Below are positions 25,186 to 34,180 of a DNA stretch of 64,000 nt, piece after piece. Source of the DNA: CAIKZY01 sp044374195 (lineage in GTDB: Bacteria > Actinomycetota > Actinomycetes > S36-B12). The stretch spans positions 1 through 64,000 of the forward strand of contig JBILOY010000010.1 in the NCBI GenBank assembly GCA_044374195.1, written 5' to 3'. Numbering within the stretch: the first letter of the stretch is position 1; each line of letters begins with the position of its first letter. The translations under genes and the position numbers were made by a program. The notes under the pieces were generated by a model. It saw only the letters and a list, made by a program, of their open reading frames with translations. It had not been told where the DNA came from and ran no database searches.

Positions 25186-27202
25186 CGGGAGCGGGGTCAC
25201 TCGGCTTCGTGCGCTCGAGGAAATCGAGCCACCAGCCTGACCACACCGCACTGACGAACGCGTGCGGGTGCAACGCAAGCCGCTCGTGATCCTTCACCAC
25301 GACCTCGCGCATGCGATCGAGTCGATCTCCCTGCGGCAGATCAAGGGTGGCCACGATCTCCGGCACCCTCACTAGGTCACCGCGCTGGCTGACCAGATTG
25401 CGCATCACATCACCAGCCAACAGAGCATCCTGCAGCCATCCCTGCTGTGCCTCGAAGGCACTGATCTCGGGTGTCACCGTGTGTGCAGTCATGAAGGCAG
25501 CGTCGAGGGTGTCGTCGTAGGCCTGCAGGGAACGGAGCGCAACAGTGCGCTTCGCATCGAGTGACCCCGCGGATGCTCGACCCGTGATGACATCGCGAAC
25601 TCCGTCGACATATGCCTGCATCGTGTGCATGGCCGTCTTGCCCGTCGAGGTGATGAGTGTGCCGATACCGCGCGGGAAGATCGCCAGGGTCAGGGCAACT
25701 GCAACCGCAAGGCCAACAAAGATGTCAATGATCCGACTGCCAGCAGTGTCGGTTGACGGTGGCCACGTGAGAAGCGTGACGTTGATGATCGCGAAGGGCG
25801 AGAAGGCGAATTGCGCCCAGGTGATGCTCTTACTCTGCGCAAACTTTGCGAAGAAAGCAGTCACGGGCAGAAGAATCAAGAAGACGGGCTGGATCGGTGC
25901 AATCAGCACGAGCGCAGCACCCATCAGAGTTCCCGCGACCGTGCCCCCCATGATCTTCAGAGCGATCCGCCCGGTCTGTGGACTACTGAAGCTCAGCTGA
26001 AGGATCGAGACCGTGGCCAATACGACCCAGAATCCGTGCTTGAGCCCCATTGCCTGCGCAATGCCCACGGCAATCGCCGCGGCGAGACCCGTGCGAAGTG
26101 CATTGAGAAACCACGGCGAGTTGAGTCGGAAGTTCACGCGAAGCAGTTCAAGTGGTGAACTCGACTCGAACGCACCGAGCTCCGGCATCTGCGATTCCTG
26201 TCCGCGTGAGCGCAAGGCGAGCCACTGCATCACTGCCGCGCCAATCGCGATGAGGCGGACCGGGTAGTGCGCGCGTAACTCGTCTAACGTCTTCGCCGGA
26301 TTCTCGGCGAGGCCCTGTGCGCACCATCTCTTGGCGTCGATGAGATCTTGATGGCGCAGTGCATCCATGTCGACGGGCGCGGGCGCGAGGGAGTCTCCCT
26401 TCAGAATTGATGCGGAGGAATCGAAGACCTTGGCACTCGCATCGGCCAGGACGCTGACATGTGCGTCCGGGCCGAGATCCTCGGTAGACATCGCGAGCTT
26501 GGTTGACGAGTTCGCGTACTGCACCATCTGCAAAAGGGCCCGCAGGCGGAGAGTCAGGGAACCGGGACGAGTCGGGCTGCCAACTGTCACCTTCTGGATT
26601 TCCTCATAGGCAGACTCAAGCCCCGCCTTGACCTCGCCCGAATGCGAGTTCGCCGCGTAGAGACGTGTGAGATTTCCTGCGGCAGTGCACCAATCCGCTA
26701 GTGCATCGCGGGTGAGCGTGAGCTTTTGCCGCGGCAGCACCGTGAGTGCGCAGACGATGCCGACCACGCAGCCGATCGCCCATCCGCTGAGGTAATCACC
26801 CAGTTCGGCAGGAGTGGCGGGAAGCAGAACCGGGAGGATAAACGTGAGCTGGAGGCCCACGGCGCAGCGCGCGACAAACCCCTTCAGTACGCGCGCATAC
26901 GTAAAGGCGAATGAGACGGGCACCGTGGCAATGATCGCTACCCAGGTGATGGGGGCTGCGAAGGTTCCGAGAATTACGCCAAGCGCACCCACGAGTGACG
27001 CGGCGGTAAATCCCGCAAGACGTAGCTTGGCTCCGCCCTCGAAGTCCAGGAAGTACAGCAGGATCAAGGTGGCGAACGAGGCAAAAAACGCGGGCGGACC
27101 ATCCTTAAAGACATGGAGGGCGATCGAATCGGCGATGACTATTCCGACAGCAACTCGGATACCCGAGCGCACAAACGGATTCTGCGGGGTGCGAATGGCC
27201 AC
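25175..27202 (-). CDS. FUSC-family (aromatic acid exporter-like) membrane protein
   Basis: A 675-residue protein with two repeats of several hydrophobic spans, about residues 15-165 and 360-510, each followed by a cytoplasmic helical domain. This is the arrangement of FUSC/YccS/AaeB-type proteins. The second membrane block begins FRLNSPWFLNALRTGLAAAIAVG, typical of the family. Members export fusaric acid or hydroxylated aromatic acids, or are uncharacterised. GTG 27202 is chosen because it follows the upstream stop by four bases; the longer frame to 27415 overlaps the AhpD-like gene. It probably forms an operon with the two genes upstream. Confidence 0.75.
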   Translation of the reverse strand: MAIRTPQNPFVRSGIRVAVGIVIADSIALHVFKDGPPAFFASFATLILLYFLDFEGGAKLRLAGFTAASLVGALGVILGTFAAPITWVAIIATVPVSFAFTYARVLKGFVARCAVGLQLTFILPVLLPATPAELGDYLSGWAIGCVVGIVCALTVLPRQKLTLTRDALADWCTAAGNLTRLYAANSHSGEVKAGLESAYEEIQKVTVGSPTRPGSLTLRLRALLQMVQYANSSTKLAMSTEDLGPDAHVSVLADASAKVFDSSASILKGDSLAPAPVDMDALRHQDLIDAKRWCAQGLAENPAKTLDELRAHYPVRLIAIGAAVMQWLALRSRGQESQMPELGAFESSSPLELLRVNFRLNSPWFLNALRTGLAAAIAVGIAQAMGLKHGFWVVLATVSILQLSFSSPQTGRIALKIMGGTVAGTLMGAALVLIAPIQPVFLILLPVTAFFAKFAQSKSITWAQFAFSPFAIINVTLLTWPPSTDTAGSRIIDIFVGLAVAVALTLAIFPRGIGTLITSTGKTAMHTMQAYVDGVRDVITGRASAGSLDAKRTVALRSLQAYDDTLDAAFMTAHTVTPEISAFEAQQGWLQDALLAGDVMRNLVSQRGDLVRVPEIVATLDLPQGDRLDRMREVVVKDHERLALHPHAFVSAVWSGWWLDFLERTKPSDPAPAKA

Positions 27203-27206
27203 GCGA

Positions 27207-27764
27207 CTACTCGAACTTCGCGCTGATGCTTGCCACCTTGCCATCGTCGGCAAAGACGAAGTACGCAACACCGCGATCATCTGTTTGCACGTGATCTGCG
27301 CCATCAATGCCCAAAGTGACGTGAATCTTCTGGGTTGACCACTTGGTGATGTCAACCAGGATCTCAGCGAGCTCGGCGTCACTGAAGTACTCGTGTGCTT
27401 GCGCCACGAGTTCATCGCTCATGTCCTGCGGCCGCCAGATGAATGCGTCAACGAGTCGAAGCGCTGTCTTGTGACGCTCGCTGAGATCACTCGTCTCGTA
27501 GAAGTCGATCTTTGATTCCATGTCGGCATTGACACCGGACTGCTGAGCATCGGCGAGGCGCAGGGTCTGGCAGATGCGGCAGTCGTGCTGACGAGCGCAG
27601 CGCAGTCTGATGAGTTCCTGCGTGACGACATCGAGGTGCGTGGAACGAACAACGGTGTTCTGGTACTCGCCCAGCAGTGCGTAGAGCTGCGCATCGCGTA
27701 TCGCCCTGCCGTTGTCGCCCAGCGGAACGCGAATGGCTCTATTCGGACGGGAGAGATCGCTCAT
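27207..27764 (-). CDS. Carboxymuconolactone-decarboxylase/AhpD-like protein
   Basis: A 185-residue helical protein. The block VTQELIRLRCARQHDCRICQTLR contains the CxxC redox pair (C-R-I-C) of AhpD-like proteins; a downstream His near it, as in the AhpD proton-relay motif, is not obvious. Residues about 100-150 (LSERHKTALRLVDAFI, then LSDAELAEILVDITKW-like helices) match the CMD fold. AhpD proteins act as alkylhydroperoxidases, but many homologues are uncharacterised. ATG 27764 overlaps the upstream gene by four bases (ATGA), so the two are cotranslated. Confidence 0.75.
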   Translation of the reverse strand: MSDLSRPNRAIRVPLGDNGRAIRDAQLYALLGEYQNTVVRSTHLDVVTQELIRLRCARQHDCRICQTLRLADAQQSGVNADMESKIDFYETSDLSERHKTALRLVDAFIWRPQDMSDELVAQAHEYFSDAELAEILVDITKWSTQKIHVTLGIDGADHVQTDDRGVAYFVFADDGKVASISAKFE

Positions 27765-28114
27765 GACTCACTACCCAGCAGGCGCTCGCTCATGATCCGA
27801 AGTCGCGTCCGCGCTTCGATGATGTACGAGGCGGTGACGAAGTCAGTCATTCCGCCGTCTTCGAAGTAGCGGCCGGCACGCTTTGCGGTCTTGTCATCAA
27901 CGCCGGCTACGTCGATCAGCATCTGGTCGACGAGCTCGCTCAGCTCGAGATCTTGGGTGGTCACCAATGCGCCGGGAGAATCCGAGCCGCCGAGCATCTG
28001 CTCGATGCGCGACTCGGCTAGGTAGAGGAAGTACGGGTCGACGATCTCTGTTGCCCGGGCATAGGCGGCATCGAGTGCGGCCATGGCCTCGGGCTGGAGA
28101 TTGGCGAGTGACAT
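27761..28114 (-). CDS. Helical hypothetical protein paired with the AhpD-like gene
   Basis: A 117-residue, all-helical, acidic protein starting at ATG 28114 and overlapping the AhpD-like gene by four bases. There are no cysteines and no signal peptide. The C-terminal half (DFVTASYIIEARTRLRIMSERLL) resembles the final helices of AhpD/CMD proteins, so it may be a Cys-less partner subunit. I do not recognise a named family. Confidence 0.6.
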   Translation of the reverse strand: MSLANLQPEAMAALDAAYARATEIVDPYFLYLAESRIEQMLGGSDSPGALVTTQDLELSELVDQMLIDVAGVDDKTAKRAGRYFEDGGMTDFVTASYIIEARTRLRIMSERLLGSES

Positions 28115-28141
28115 GCGGTCACTCTAAGGGCGTGCGAGGGT

Positions 28142-28270
28142 TCACAGACCCCAACGGGCGCAGGTGCACCATTCCTCTTCGGTGAACATGCTCTTGACCT
28201 GGTCGACGTGCTCGCCACAGCCACTCCAGGTGACCTTGCCGCACTTCTCGCACTTAACCGGACTGCACAT
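28142..28270 (-). CDS. Tiny Cys-rich zinc-binding protein (42 residues)
   Basis: A 42-residue protein at ATG 28270 with AGGAGG upstream. It reads MCSPVKCEKCGKVTWSGCGE followed by a helix and a terminal CTC motif. Seven cysteines plus a histidine suggest a zinc knuckle. Similar short 'CSPVKCxxCGKxTWxGCGxH' proteins are widespread and uncharacterised; I recall the motif, not a function. The gene is divergent from a second tiny zinc protein at 28344. Confidence 0.7.
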   Translation of the reverse strand: MCSPVKCEKCGKVTWSGCGEHVDQVKSMFTEEEWCTCARWGL

Positions 28271-28343
28271 CTGAAACCTCCTGCGTGGACTCGTTCAAAG
28301 TATACCCCCACGGGTATCCTTTGACGGCATACTCAGCGCCGTG

Positions 28344-28466
28344 ATGGGAGATCCCGGCCCCTGCCCGGCCTGCGAGACCACTGACCTCGAACGCCGTGGC
28401 GGTAAGGATATGTGCCCGCGCTGCCACTACATCCAGCCCTGCTGCGACGGCGGCATCTGCACGTGA
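28344..28466 (+). CDS. Tiny zinc-ribbon protein (40 residues)
   Basis: A 40-residue protein at ATG 28344 (or GTG 28341). It contains CPACE, CPRCH and a terminal CCDGGIC, giving seven cysteines and a zinc-ribbon layout. Its stop TGA (28464-28466) overlaps the GTG start of the cupin gene, so the two are coupled. No function is known to me. Confidence 0.6.
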   Translation: MGDPGPCPACETTDLERRGGKDMCPRCHYIQPCCDGGICT

Positions 28467-28852
28467 GCCCCTTCCAGACCAAGGCGCTGCCTGACCTGCC
28501 CGATGTAACTGCGCCTGATGGCTCAGACGTCCGACTTCTCGTCTCCTCCGGTAGCGGTTCCATGGCTCACTTCAGCCTTGCGCCCGGCGCCATCTCGACC
28601 GCTGTATGTCATCGCACTGTCGAAGAACTGTGGTTCGTCACCGCCGGTGATGGCCAGATGTGGCGCTCAGCAGAGGGGGTCGAGGACATCATCGATATCG
28701 CTCCGGGCATCTCACTCAGCATCCCCGTTGGCACCAGCTTTCAATTTCGCGCCGGTCGCACTCCGCTCGAGGCAGTTGCCGTCACGATGCCTCCGTGGCC
28801 CGGAATGGACGAGGCCTACGTAGTTGACGGGCTTTGGACGACCCAAGGCTGA
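28463..28852 (+). CDS. Cupin-domain protein
   Basis: A 129-residue single-domain cupin from GTG 28463. Cupin motif 1 is read from HFSLAPGAISTAVCHRTVEELWFVTAGDG (H and E metal-ligand candidates) and motif 2 from ISIPVGTSFQFRAG, where the usual His is replaced. The metal site may therefore be incomplete. Small cupins bind or isomerise small molecules; the substrate is unknown. The frame is open upstream to 28412, but that overlaps the zinc-ribbon gene in another frame. Confidence 0.75.
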   Translation: MSPFQTKALPDLPDVTAPDGSDVRLLVSSGSGSMAHFSLAPGAISTAVCHRTVEELWFVTAGDGQMWRSAEGVEDIIDIAPGISLSIPVGTSFQFRAGRTPLEAVAVTMPPWPGMDEAYVVDGLWTTQG

Positions 28853-28876
28853 ACGATCAGAGCACCTGCGTTGCGG

Positions 28877-28928
28877 AATAACGAAGGCCCCGAGATAGCC
28901 GAGGCTCTGTTGTGTCCGCGAGGAGGGA
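28877..28928 (-). repeat. Terminator/tRNA-3'-end-like repeat, copy 1
   Basis: An imperfect copy of the element that terminates tRNA-Leu at 35.1 kb: GAAGGCCCCG...hairpin followed by TGTCCGCGAGGAGGGA. On the minus strand the end reads CCCTCCTCGCGGACA, like a tRNA T-stem and acceptor end, but with no tRNA body. It precedes the first 243-residue paralogue. Confidence 0.5.
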
Positions 28929-28995
28929 ACCCGCCGCCGTCAGGGGCAGGCGCCATGATTCACTTCATTCACACCTCAAGGAACTGGAGTCAGGA

Positions 28996-29727
28996 ATGCG
29001 CATTTCTCGCACCCTCAAGTTGACGGCCGCCGCCGCCTCAGCAGCAACCGCTCTCGCATTGACCGCAGCGCCTGCGCAAGCCGCTTCACTCTCACCGGCA
29101 ACAGTTGCCGACGCCTACTCGGTAATGCTCAACCCGACGCAGGCGAAACTCGTCGGCATCGGCAAGCAGAGGGTCTCCATCTTCGGTGTACAGAGTTCGA
29201 CTAAGGGAACGCCCGACGCGCCATGGTTGTGCGATCTGACGGGCGGTCTCGAGGTCGGGGGCAAGGGTGCCGGAGATCTCATCACTTCCGAGGTGCTCAG
29301 CCTTACCGGCAAGAACGTCACCACGATCTCGCACGATATCCACTGGTACGCAAACGAGAAGCAGGCGAAGGCGGCCTACAACGAACTCGCAACGAAGATC
29401 AAGGGTTGCGAAGGCCAGCAAACACCCATCGACTCTGAGCATGAAGAGCCCGGTGCAACCATCACGACCAAGCTGACCAATGGCGCGAAGAAGGCCAAGG
29501 ACGGCGACGCGTTCTTGTGGGTGAACTCCGAGACGATCGTCGGTGACCCCACCACGAACTTCGCCGACCACGACTACATCACCGTCCGCCTCTTCGGGAA
29601 CTTCATTCAGTTCGTTGAACTAGAGGCCGAGGGCAACAACGAGGTACCGCTGACCAAGAAGCAGATTGCGGCTACCGACAAGCTCACCGATTCACTTGGC
29701 GATGCCTGGCAAGCGAAATTCATGTAG
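28996..29727 (+). CDS. Secreted protein, paralogue A (possible PknH_C-like sensor fold)
   Basis: A 243-residue protein from ATG 28996 with a clear Sec signal peptide cleaved near AQA-AS (residue about 31). The mature part contains two conserved Cys (WLCDL and KGCEG) that may form a disulphide, and alternating helices and strands ending in KKQIAATDKLTDSLGDAW. The layout resembles the extracellular PknH_C-like 'sensor' domains of actinobacteria, a remote resemblance only. It is about 75% identical by eye to the gene at 33075. Upstream regions of both are also similar, so whole segments were duplicated. Confidence 0.75.
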   Translation: MRISRTLKLTAAAASAATALALTAAPAQAASLSPATVADAYSVMLNPTQAKLVGIGKQRVSIFGVQSSTKGTPDAPWLCDLTGGLEVGGKGAGDLITSEVLSLTGKNVTTISHDIHWYANEKQAKAAYNELATKIKGCEGQQTPIDSEHEEPGATITTKLTNGAKKAKDGDAFLWVNSETIVGDPTTNFADHDYITVRLFGNFIQFVELEAEGNNEVPLTKKQIAATDKLTDSLGDAWQAKFM

Positions 29728-29948
29728 TTCGACACGTCAGTCGAGGGGGCCACGGAAGGACGAAGCGTTCACCGTGTCTAGGCCGTGGCCCGCGACCGCG
29801 CTATACGATGTCGAAACGCGATCCTAAGTCGTCGCCTGAGCGAATCGATCCTTCGTTCACGATTGCGCTCAAGTTCCCTTCACGGCTCGGAGACTGTCCG
29901 AAACCTAGGGATACTGGTGTGAATCGAGAATATTGATGGGATGCGAAA

Positions 29949-30593
29949 ATGAAGAAGGCCATCGGAATCGCAGTGACAGCAGCAGCACCTGCCGCTCACG
30001 CGGCCGCACCGCTGCCCACTGATACACCCGTGCTGTTCTCGACACTGGCACCTGCCTCGACCGTCACTGTCTCGGCGTACTCCACGTCGATCACGATTCC
30101 CGCCGACAGCCCGACCACCTGGTTCACCGATCGCCCCAATCGAAAGGCCGGGATGACCACGGCCAGTCAAATCGCCGTGCGATGGAAGTCATATGGATTC
30201 GAGGCGATCGCTCCCAATGCGGCGATCGTCATGCGACAAGGAGACACCGCGTCACAGGTGGTCGTCACTTTGAGTCGTCCGCGCATCGAGGGCCCGGTCG
30301 TCACCTTCACGGCCACAGCGCTGTCAAAGGCGAAGGTTCTCGGCATGGCCTCGCGAGGAGTCCCGAAGGCCGGCAACTACGGAGCCACTGAGCTCTTCAT
30401 CGACGGCACCGCCACGGTCACCACCACCAGGACCTTCTCAGGTGATTGCCGGACGGTCACCGAGGTCACCACGACAACGAACGCCGATGGCACTACGACT
30501 CAGACGTCGAGCACCATGACCTACACGCCCTTCGACGATGCGTACCAGGTCTGCACCCACCTTCGCCTGGGTGGCAAGACGGTCAACGTCTAG
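29949..30593 (+). CDS. Secreted hypothetical protein
   Basis: A 214-residue protein beginning MKKAIGIAVTAAAPAAHAAA, a short signal-peptide-like start, though the hydrophobic core is weak. The body is beta-rich and Thr-rich, with TDRPNRKAGMTTASQIAVRW and VVVTLSRPRIEGPVVTFTATA segments and two Cys (GDCRTV, QVCTHL) near the end. No family is recognised. It stands alone between the first paralogue and the Ig-repeat protein. Confidence 0.6.
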   Translation: MKKAIGIAVTAAAPAAHAAAPLPTDTPVLFSTLAPASTVTVSAYSTSITIPADSPTTWFTDRPNRKAGMTTASQIAVRWKSYGFEAIAPNAAIVMRQGDTASQVVVTLSRPRIEGPVVTFTATALSKAKVLGMASRGVPKAGNYGATELFIDGTATVTTTRTFSGDCRTVTEVTTTTNADGTTTQTSSTMTYTPFDDAYQVCTHLRLGGKTVNV

Positions 30594-30709
30594 GGGTGGC
30601 CGTCTGCGTCTAGAGGCGAGATCTCACTCTGGGCGCCCCTGCTGAAACTTCGGGTTATCCTGTCAGTACATCCATGGGGGGGTCTCTTCGGCCTTCAGAG
30701 GAGGCTGAG

Positions 30710-32839
30710 GTGCGTCGACTGCTCTCCTTGCTGTGCTCTGTGGCAGTTGCCTTCTTCGGCCTCGTCTTCATCGCCCCACAGGCGCACGCATACGGCGGAA
30801 ACCTCAATTGCACGGTTGGCCAGCCCATCAGCACGGCCTGCGGAGCGAACTTCTTTGGTATCGGTGGATCAAACAGCTCTTTCCAACTCGGTGGCACCAA
30901 CGTGTACTACAACCCGCGTAGCCTGCCGGACGGAGTGAGCTTCGACGCCGGGCGCACGTATGACTATGGCAACAGGGCCTGGTACTACGTTCCCACCCTT
31001 ACCGGGACGATCACCGGCACAGTCGGCACCACCTACAGCTTTGGCTTCTACAGCGGCGACTGCTACTACACATGCGCCCTGCTTGGCATCTACAACCTCA
31101 CCGTTGTCGCGGCGACACCTGCGGTGACCAGTTCAAGTACAGCAAGCGGAACCATCGGTTCGGCATTTCCGACCTACACGATCACGGCAACGAACTCGCC
31201 TACGAGCTACAACGCCACGGGACTTCCCTCCGGTCTTTCGGTTAACACGGCGAACGGCCAGATCACGGGCACGCCTTCAGCAGTAGGCACGTCAACGGTG
31301 ACTATCAGTGCCACGAATTCACTCGGAACCGGTACGAAGACGCTCACGATCTCCATTTCTCGAGCCACTCCCGTCATCACATGGGGCACACCTGCGTCTA
31401 TTCCCTATGGAACGGCGTTGAGCGCGACGCAGCTCAATGCCACCGCCGCCGTTGGCGGCACCACAGTGCCAGGTACTTTCACCTACTCGCGGCCCATCGG
31501 CACAGTTCTGTCCGTTGGCACCACAACGATGACCGTCGGGTTCGTGCCCACTGACACGGGCAGCTACAACTCCGTCGCATCGACGTCGGTCAACCAGGTC
31601 GTGACCGCGCTTGCCGCTCGCACTCCCACGTTTGGAACGGTGACCTCTACTGTGGGTGGTTTCAGTGTTGCCGTTACGAATCATGACGCGGCCTTTTCCT
31701 GGGGAATCAGTGCGACATCCGGCTCGGCAAGTATTGATTCGGCGACGGGAATACTCACGGTCACGGGACTGGCCACCGGTGCGACATCCACGCTCACGGT
31801 GACCACCAGTCGCACGGGGTACGCCGGCGGCACGGCGACAGTAAGCGGCAGTGCCATTGCGGCTCCGGTGATCACCAGTGCGTCCACGGCAAGCGGCTCG
31901 GTCAGCACGGCACTCAGCACGTACACGATCACGGCTACGAACTCGCCGACGAGTTTCAGCGCCACGGGCCTGCCCTCGGGGCTGTCGTTCGATACATCGA
32001 CCGGGCAGATCACGGGAACGCCAACGGCATTTGGGACGTCGGTGGTCTCCATCAGCGCCACTAATGCGGTCGCCACGGCAACGAGCTCACTCACGATCTC
32101 CATCGCTCGCGGCACGCCGGTGATCACCTGGAGTACTCCCGCAGCCCTCACCTACGGCGCAGCGCTCGGATCCGATCAGCTCAATGCCACGGCGACCGTC
32201 GGTGGAACCGCAATCCCGGGAATATTCACCTATTCGCATGCGCATGGCACGGTTCTAGGTGTCGGAAGCACGACCCTCTCGGTCGGATTCGTTCCCACGG
32301 ACACGACGAACTACAACTCCGTACCCTCCACGACTGTCAGTCAGTCGGTGATCGTCGCTCCCCAGTTGATCACCTGGAACTCAGTGCTCTCGATACTCAC
32401 GACGACTAACCCGGCGACCATTCCCACGGCCGTCACCGATGGCTCCGGCACGATCTCCTACTCCGTCTCTCGTGTCGGTGACGCCGGATGCTCAGTTGCC
32501 ACCCCATCGCAGCCCATCGTGTCCTTCATCGGCGTTGGTGACTGCGAGGTCACGGCCAACGCATCCGCCACGTCGAATCACTCCGCTGCCAGCGCCCTAC
32601 TCCTCCTCACCGTCAGCCTTCCTCCGCCACCGCTTCCCGATCCGGTGTTCCAGGAGTTCGGCAAGCCCACTGTCGGCTCATGCGCGGCACTCGCTCCTGC
32701 GAGCCTCAACTGGGGCGGGGTCTCGCACGGCGGCTGGGGAGAGTCGTGGTCGCAATGGATGCACGATGGAAAGGGCGGGGCAGTGTGCTCGCGGACTCTG
32801 GTCTACAGCCGCGAGCGCGAAGCCTGGTTCGTGGCCTAG
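30710..32839 (+). CDS. Secreted Ig-like repeat protein with shared C-terminal domain
   Basis: A 709-residue protein from GTG 30710 behind GAGGAGG. The signal peptide runs to about AHA-YG (residue 28). After a Cys-containing N-terminal domain come two long repeats (about residues 140-300 and 390-545). Each has a He_PIG-type Ig domain (SYNATGLPSGLSVNTANGQI) and an MBG-type domain (VITWGTPASIPYGTALSATQ). The last ~65 residues (FGKP...LNWGGVSHGGWGESW..VCSRTLVY) recur at the end of the propeller protein at 34181. It is likely a surface-exposed adhesin-like or matrix protein. Starting at 30674 would put a non-signal stretch in front. Confidence 0.75.
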   Translation: MRRLLSLLCSVAVAFFGLVFIAPQAHAYGGNLNCTVGQPISTACGANFFGIGGSNSSFQLGGTNVYYNPRSLPDGVSFDAGRTYDYGNRAWYYVPTLTGTITGTVGTTYSFGFYSGDCYYTCALLGIYNLTVVAATPAVTSSSTASGTIGSAFPTYTITATNSPTSYNATGLPSGLSVNTANGQITGTPSAVGTSTVTISATNSLGTGTKTLTISISRATPVITWGTPASIPYGTALSATQLNATAAVGGTTVPGTFTYSRPIGTVLSVGTTTMTVGFVPTDTGSYNSVASTSVNQVVTALAARTPTFGTVTSTVGGFSVAVTNHDAAFSWGISATSGSASIDSATGILTVTGLATGATSTLTVTTSRTGYAGGTATVSGSAIAAPVITSASTASGSVSTALSTYTITATNSPTSFSATGLPSGLSFDTSTGQITGTPTAFGTSVVSISATNAVATATSSLTISIARGTPVITWSTPAALTYGAALGSDQLNATATVGGTAIPGIFTYSHAHGTVLGVGSTTLSVGFVPTDTTNYNSVPSTTVSQSVIVAPQLITWNSVLSILTTTNPATIPTAVTDGSGTISYSVSRVGDAGCSVATPSQPIVSFIGVGDCEVTANASATSNHSAASALLLLTVSLPPPPLPDPVFQEFGKPTVGSCAALAPASLNWGGVSHGGWGESWSQWMHDGKGGAVCSRTLVYSREREAWFVA

Positions 32840-32950
32840 GCACATCGCTCATCGGAGCTCACCTCGCTGTAACAAGGAATTCTCCTCGACGGACAAGCCC
32901 GAGTGGTTCTCCGCTTTCAGGGGAGCGTGAACTGCTGTGATGCGTCAGCG

Positions 32951-33005
32951 GAAATGACAAGGGCCCCCTGGATCACCGGGGCCCTGTGTTGTCCGCGAGG
33001 AAGGA
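32951..33005 (-). repeat. Terminator/tRNA-3'-end-like repeat, copy 2
   Basis: A second copy: GAAATGAC, a strong hairpin with arms GGGCCCC and GGGGCCC, then TGTTGTCCGCGAGGAAGGA. It resembles copy 1 and the real tRNA-Leu terminator at 35.1 kb, and lies just upstream of the second 243-residue paralogue. Confidence 0.55.
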
Positions 33006-33074
33006 GCCATTCGCGGACGGGGGGCAATAATCATGATTCACTTAAGTTCACACCTCACGGAATTGGAGTCAGGC

Positions 33075-33806
33075 ATGCGAATCTCTCGCGCCCTCACGCT
33101 GACAGCCGCAGCCGTAGCCGTAGCAACCGGACTCACGTTGACTGCAGCGCCTGCGCACGCCGCTTCGCTCTCACCGGCAACGGTTGCCGACGCCTACTCG
33201 GTAATGCTCAACCCGACGCAGGCGAAACTCGTTGGCATCGGCAACCAACGGGCCTCGAACTTCGGGGTATCAAGTTCAACCATGGGAACGCCCGACGCAC
33301 CTTGGCTATGTGATCTCACGGGTGATGCCGAGATCAAGGGCAAGGCCGCCGAAAATCTCGTGTCTTCCGAGGTGCTCAGCCTCAGCAGCAAAAACGTCTT
33401 CATGATCGCGCAGGAGATCCACTGGTACGCGAACGAGAAGCAGGCGAAGAAGGCCTACGACGGACTCGTGTTGAAGATCAAGAGCTGCGAAGGCCAGCAC
33501 ACACCTGCCTGCTCCGGGCAGGAAGGGTCAGACGTAACCATCACGACGAAGCTCACCAATGGAACGAAGAAGGCCAAGGATGGCGACGCGTTCTTGTGGG
33601 TCAACTCCGAGACGATCCTCAGTGACCCGGCCACGAACTTCGCCGACCACGAATACACGACCGTTCGCCTATTCGGGAACTTCATTCAGATTGTGGAACT
33701 GGAGACGGACGGCAACAACGTGCAGCCGTTGACCAAGAAGCAGATTGCGGCTACCGACCTGCTCACTGATTCACTCGGCGATGCCTGGCAGGCGAAATTC
33801 ATGTAG
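33075..33806 (+). CDS. Secreted protein, paralogue B
   Basis: A 243-residue protein of the same length as the gene at 28996 and colinear with it, with a signal peptide ending near AHA-AS. The Cys pair is kept (WLCDL, KSCEG) and one additional Cys pair appears (PACSGQ region), which could alter folding. It starts at ATG 33075 behind GGAGTCAGGC. It appears to have arisen by duplication of a segment that also included the upstream terminator-like repeat and about 20 bases downstream of the stop. Confidence 0.75.
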   Translation: MRISRALTLTAAAVAVATGLTLTAAPAHAASLSPATVADAYSVMLNPTQAKLVGIGNQRASNFGVSSSTMGTPDAPWLCDLTGDAEIKGKAAENLVSSEVLSLSSKNVFMIAQEIHWYANEKQAKKAYDGLVLKIKSCEGQHTPACSGQEGSDVTITTKLTNGTKKAKDGDAFLWVNSETILSDPATNFADHEYTTVRLFGNFIQIVELETDGNNVQPLTKKQIAATDLLTDSLGDAWQAKFM

Positions 33807-34180
33807 TCCGACACGCAAGTCGAGGGGGCCGGGATCTTGAATTCGGGTGCCTGAGGACATCGCCATCGCAGAGGACGACGACTACATCTACCTGCGCGTC
33901 CCGCTCGAGGATTAGCACCAGCGTTGGCGCCGAAACGTCAGCAGCCCGTACCCCTCATCGAGGAGTGCGGGCTGCTTCGTGTTGCACGGAGAAATGACGA
34001 AGGCTCCGGGATCGCCGGGGCCCTGCTGCCAAAATCGGTCCAGGCTCACGTTTTATGATGTTGACACGGCACTGAAGTTCTTGGGAAGTTGTTGAAAAAG
34101 TTGTGCATTAACGCGATAGTTGCTGCGCATTGGACTTGTGCCCTGTCTGCGGACACGTGAGGGCCGGATGAAGGAGTCAA
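33807..34180. other. 374-base intergenic region with a possible gene remnant
   Basis: The interval holds repeat copy 3 (33931-34025). A short open frame at 33847-33915 (GTG start, 22 codons, ending YIYLRVPLED then TAG) has gene-like codon use but no ribosome site, and may be the remnant of a longer gene. After the repeat, the A/T-richer stretch 34045-34140 probably carries the promoter of the propeller gene; no clear -35/-10 pair is visible. Confidence 0.4.
33931..34025. repeat. 95-bp direct repeat with two hairpins, copy 3
   Basis: A 95-base sequence that recurs at 35032-35126 with two mismatches. It contains a long inverted repeat (AGCAGCCCG...CGGGCTGCT) and then a GC-rich hairpin (GGCTCCGG-GATCG-CCGGGGCC). 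Both look like terminators usable from either strand. Copy 3 lacks the tRNA that follows copy 4. Confidence 0.85.

Noticed and set aside
33847..33915. 22-codon open frame as a real gene
   Set aside because: No ribosome site and no known family; kept only as a possible remnant in the intergenic description.
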